Shown here: one piece after another, positions 6,110 through 7,997 of the stretch
Layout: every line of letters starts with the position of its first letter
How positions within the stretch are numbered: position 1 is the first letter of the stretch
DNA from: Actinomycetes bacterium
GTDB taxonomy: Bacteria > Actinomycetota > Thermoleophilia > Gaiellales > Gaiellaceae
Direction: 5' to 3'
DNA: 7,997 nt
NCBI GenBank assembly: GCA_030624785.1
Contig: JAUXJK010000083.1
Span: forward strand, 1-7,997
The notes under the pieces: generated by a model
Database searches by the model: none
What the model saw: the letters and a program-made list of their open reading frames with translations, nothing else
What the model was told of the DNA's origin: nothing
Position numbers and translations under genes: made by a program

Positions 6110-6636
6110 TCAACACAAAAACTTCACTCGCCGTCATTGCGACGGCAGCGCTAGCCATCCTTGTTCTCGCGGCATGTGGCTCCAGCGGCAGCGATCCGGT
6201 CGCTGCTCCCGGCAACGCTGACGAGCGCCGACCCGCTCCCTCGATCGAGGGAGTTGACCCGACAACGGGCGAGCAGGTCTCCCTCGCCCAGTTCGAGGGC
6301 ATGCCCGTTGTCGTCAACTTCTGGGCGTCCTGGTGCGGGCCATGTCGCGACGAGTTGCCTGACCTGCAGGAGTTCGCCGACAAGCATCCCGAGGCTCAAG
6401 TCCTCGGCATCAATTTCCAGGACAGCGAATCCGACGCTCAAGAGCTTCAACGCGAGATCGGATTTACGTTTCCAAGCGTGTTCGACCCAAGCGGCGAGCT
6501 GGGCGCCGCATTTGCGATACCCGGTATGCCCACGACGTTCTTCCTCGATGCTCAGCATCGAATCGTTGGACGGCTCGCTGGAGGGGCCGACGTAGAGCAG
6601 TTCGAGCTAGGGCTCGAGCTCGTGAGCGGGGGCTAG
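6106..6636 (+). CDS. TlpA/ResA-like thioredoxin-fold lipoprotein
   Basis: A 176-residue extracytoplasmic thiol-disulfide oxidoreductase of the AhpC-TSA/Redoxin type. The N-terminus is a lipoprotein signal: charged MINTK, a hydrophobic stretch (7-22), and the lipobox LAAC with acylated Cys24, followed by a Gly/Ser-rich linker. The thioredoxin domain spans about 45-174. It has the active site WASWCGPC (73-80, Cys77 and Cys80) and the cis-proline loop GMPTTFF (140-146, Pro142). Proteins of this type reduce disulfides in exported proteins or apocytochromes c, using electrons from CcdA. The ATG at 6106 overlaps the stop of the ZAS gene by four bases, indicating coupled translation. Longer starts in the same frame would bury the signal peptide. 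The ccdA gene follows after three bases. No cytochrome c maturation gene is visible here, so a cytochrome role is not shown. Confidence 0.92.
   Translation: MINTKTSLAVIATAALAILVLAACGSSGSDPVAAPGNADERRPAPSIEGVDPTTGEQVSLAQFEGMPVVVNFWASWCGPCRDELPDLQEFADKHPEAQVLGINFQDSESDAQELQREIGFTFPSVFDPSGELGAAFAIPGMPTTFFLDAQHRIVGRLAGGADVEQFELGLELVSGG
6628..6632 (+). promoter_or_regulatory. Shine-Dalgarno for ccdA
   Basis: GGGGG lies inside the last codons of the TlpA-like gene, 7 bases before the ATG at 6640. It supports this ATG over the in-frame ATG two codons later and shows tight operon packing. Confidence 0.6.
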
Positions 6637-6639
6637 TCG

Positions 6640-7386
6640 ATGGAGATGTTTGGACTTCTACTAGGAATGGGGATCGATTTCGGGGCCGGAGGACTCGCCC
6701 TGGCGTTCGCTGCCGGGTTGGTGTCCTTCACCTCTCCCTGCGTATTGCCGCTGGTGCCGGGCTATCTCTCTTTCGTGTCAGGCGTGGGCTTCGACGAGCT
6801 CGGAGCAAAGCCAAAGAAGGTTGTGATCACAACCGCGGCGTTCGTGCTTGGCTTCTCGAGCATGTTCATCGCGCTTGGGATTGGGGCCTCGTGGTTTGGG
6901 ACAGGACTCAATCAGAATCAGCGGCTGCTGCAGATCATCGGGGGATCGTTTCTCATCGTCGCCGCCATCATCTATGCGGGTGTCCCGCTTCCGCGCATCA
7001 TCGCGATGGAGCGAAAGTTCTCGGTCAGGAAGAGCGGGAAGGCGAACGTGGGCACCGCAGGAGTCACTGGCGTTGTCTTTGCGGTCGGTTGGACTCCATG
7101 TCTTGGGCCTACGCTCGCCGCGATCCTCAGTCTTTCGTTCGTCGGGAAACCAACCGAGGCCGCGGCCCTGTTGGCCGCCTATTCGCTCGGGCTCGGCGTG
7201 CCGTTTCTTCTGTTCGGACTCGCGTTCACGAGGGCACTCAGCCTGATGGGATTTCTACGGCGCCACTGGCGAGTCGTCACATACACATCGTCAGCGATAC
7301 TTGTCACCATGGGTGTCCTGTTGATCACGGGCGACTTCGTTCGGCTGCTGACCAAGCTCGCACGCTTCACCGGCTGGCAGATCTAG
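6640..7386 (+). CDS. ccdA: cytochrome c biogenesis protein CcdA (thiol electron carrier)
   Basis: A 248-residue inner-membrane protein of the CcdA/DsbD-beta family with six predicted helices (about 18-45, 60-83, 96-115, 138-165, 173-197, 214-232). It carries the two conserved redox cysteines, Cys34 in FTSPCVLPLVPGYLS and Cys154 in GWTPCLGPTLAAIL. Each sits in the family's proline-flanked motif at the start of the two inverted repeats. CcdA moves reducing equivalents from cytoplasmic thioredoxin to extracytoplasmic thioredoxin-like proteins. The gene starts three bases after the TlpA-like lipoprotein gene, its likely partner. Both belong to the operon headed by the ZAS protein. Length and motifs are normal, with no sign of damage. 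The same pair serves cytochrome c maturation in many Gram-positives, but it could also maintain other exported thiols. Confidence 0.95.
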   Translation: MEMFGLLLGMGIDFGAGGLALAFAAGLVSFTSPCVLPLVPGYLSFVSGVGFDELGAKPKKVVITTAAFVLGFSSMFIALGIGASWFGTGLNQNQRLLQIIGGSFLIVAAIIYAGVPLPRIIAMERKFSVRKSGKANVGTAGVTGVVFAVGWTPCLGPTLAAILSLSFVGKPTEAAALLAAYSLGLGVPFLLFGLAFTRALSLMGFLRRHWRVVTYTSSAILVTMGVLLITGDFVRLLTKLARFTGWQI

Positions 7387-7398
7387 GAACTCCAGGGC

Positions 7399-7415
7399 CG
7401 GCGAGGATCTCGCCG
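7399..7415. terminator. possible hairpin between convergent ccdA and DUF3179 gene
   Basis: CGGCGAG (7399-7405) and CTCGCCG (7409-7415) form a perfect 7-bp GC-rich stem with a 3-base loop, within the 39-base gap between two convergent stops. No T-run follows on either strand, so this is at best a factor-assisted or weak bidirectional terminator. Confidence 0.4.
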
Positions 7416-7425
7416 AGCGCGACGA

Positions 7426-7997
7426 CTACTGAATGATCGTCGCGTCCGGCCGGAAGGCCGCGACGGCAAACCAGAATGGCGTGTCGAACGCCACGAGCGA
7501 GCCGTTCTCGTCGGTAACGCGCGCCGACCCGCGATCCTCTCCGTCGGGAATCGACGGTGATCCGAGCGCGGTGCTGACGCCTGGCACGAACTCGACCGTG
7601 AGCAGTTCACCGTCGACCTCGACCTCGATCGTGCCGGCGGCCGCGAGTGCACTGAACGCAATAGCCACCGTTCCGCTCGGTCGGTCAAGCAGAACGACGC
7701 GCTCCTTGGGCGGGAGTCGGTTGTCGTCGAGGTTCTCTACGGGGAAGAAAGGCGGCTGGTCGATGGTGTCGTAGCCGACATATGGGTTCTGGCCGTAAGG
7801 GCGACTGAAGCCCGTGTTCTGGGACAGAACGTCCGCGGTGGGATTCTGGGCCGCAAAGTCTTCCCACGCCACTACGGCCGCGGGGACCTGCGTGAGAAGC
7901 TCGCCCGCCAACTCGCCGACGATGCCCTCCCCGCCGAACTGTTGCCACCAGGTCTCGGTTTGCCGGTCGAACATGACCAGGTCGGAGTTGCGTAGAT
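7426..7997 (-). CDS. DUF3179 domain protein (partial, C-terminal part)
   Basis: The right window edge cuts this gene. The frame is open to the last base, and the reading starts LRNSDLVMFDRQTETWWQQF, so the ATG at 7974 is internal and not the start. The pattern NSDL-VM-DRQT-x3-W, then GGEGIVGELAG, VLSQNTGFSRPYGQNPY and GYD, is characteristic of DUF3179, a family of unknown function common in actinobacteria, proteobacteria and archaea. About 190 residues are visible, ending at a TAG at 7426-7428. No cysteine occurs in this part. Family members usually carry an N-terminal export signal and a Cys-rich CPLCG-type motif upstream of the portion seen here; that is from memory and not visible in the window. 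It is convergent with ccdA and not in its operon. The family call is firm; the function is unknown. Confidence 0.85.
   Translation of the reverse strand, partial: LRNSDLVMFDRQTETWWQQFGGEGIVGELAGELLTQVPAAVVAWEDFAAQNPTADVLSQNTGFSRPYGQNPYVGYDTIDQPPFFPVENLDDNRLPPKERVVLLDRPSGTVAIAFSALAAAGTIEVEVDGELLTVEFVPGVSTALGSPSIPDGEDRGSARVTDENGSLVAFDTPFWFAVAAFRPDATIIQ

Overview
The window is a GC-rich, densely coded bacterial segment with ten protein genes and no RNA genes, mobile elements or CRISPR arrays that I can see. GTG and TTG starts are frequent and several genes overlap by 4 bases. The CvpA-plus-trypsin protease resembles mycobacterial MarP, so the source is most likely an actinobacterium. A deep lineage such as Thermoleophilia or Acidimicrobiia is possible, but the sequence does not settle the class.

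Left part (1-3207, minus strand): one probable operon, read right to left. It holds an M24 'pita-bread' (creatinase/prolidase-like) protein with an eroded metal site, a LOG-family nucleotide phosphoribohydrolase, a two-HKD phospholipase D-like protein (ATGA overlap with LOG), and the 5' end of a SnoaL/NTF2-like gene that runs off the left edge. Diverging from it, 3327-3983 (+) encodes ribose-5-phosphate isomerase A.

Central and right part (4023-7386): two head-to-head operons that both point to cell-envelope stress and thiol redox. Leftward are an ECF sigma factor and a MarP-like membrane serine protease, which keeps the catalytic triad and a cysteine pair placed as in MarP. Rightward are a small soluble zinc-finger (ZAS/zf-HC2) protein that is probably the anti-sigma factor, a TlpA-like thioredoxin lipoprotein (ATGA overlap), and the CcdA membrane electron carrier. 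The sigma and ZAS start codons are only about 32 bases apart, so any conventional promoter must lie inside the opposing gene or the transcripts must be leaderless. A reasonable reading is that CcdA passes electrons from the cytoplasm to TlpA outside the membrane, while sigma/ZAS adjusts this and the protease to envelope stress.

Right edge (7426-7997, minus strand): the C-terminal part of a DUF3179 protein, convergent with ccdA.

The most notable points are the divergent sigma/ZAS arrangement around a redox and protease module, the MarP-like cysteine pair, and the M24 protein that has lost most canonical metal ligands. All families here are recognisable. Any novelty lies in the arrangement rather than in an unknown gene type.
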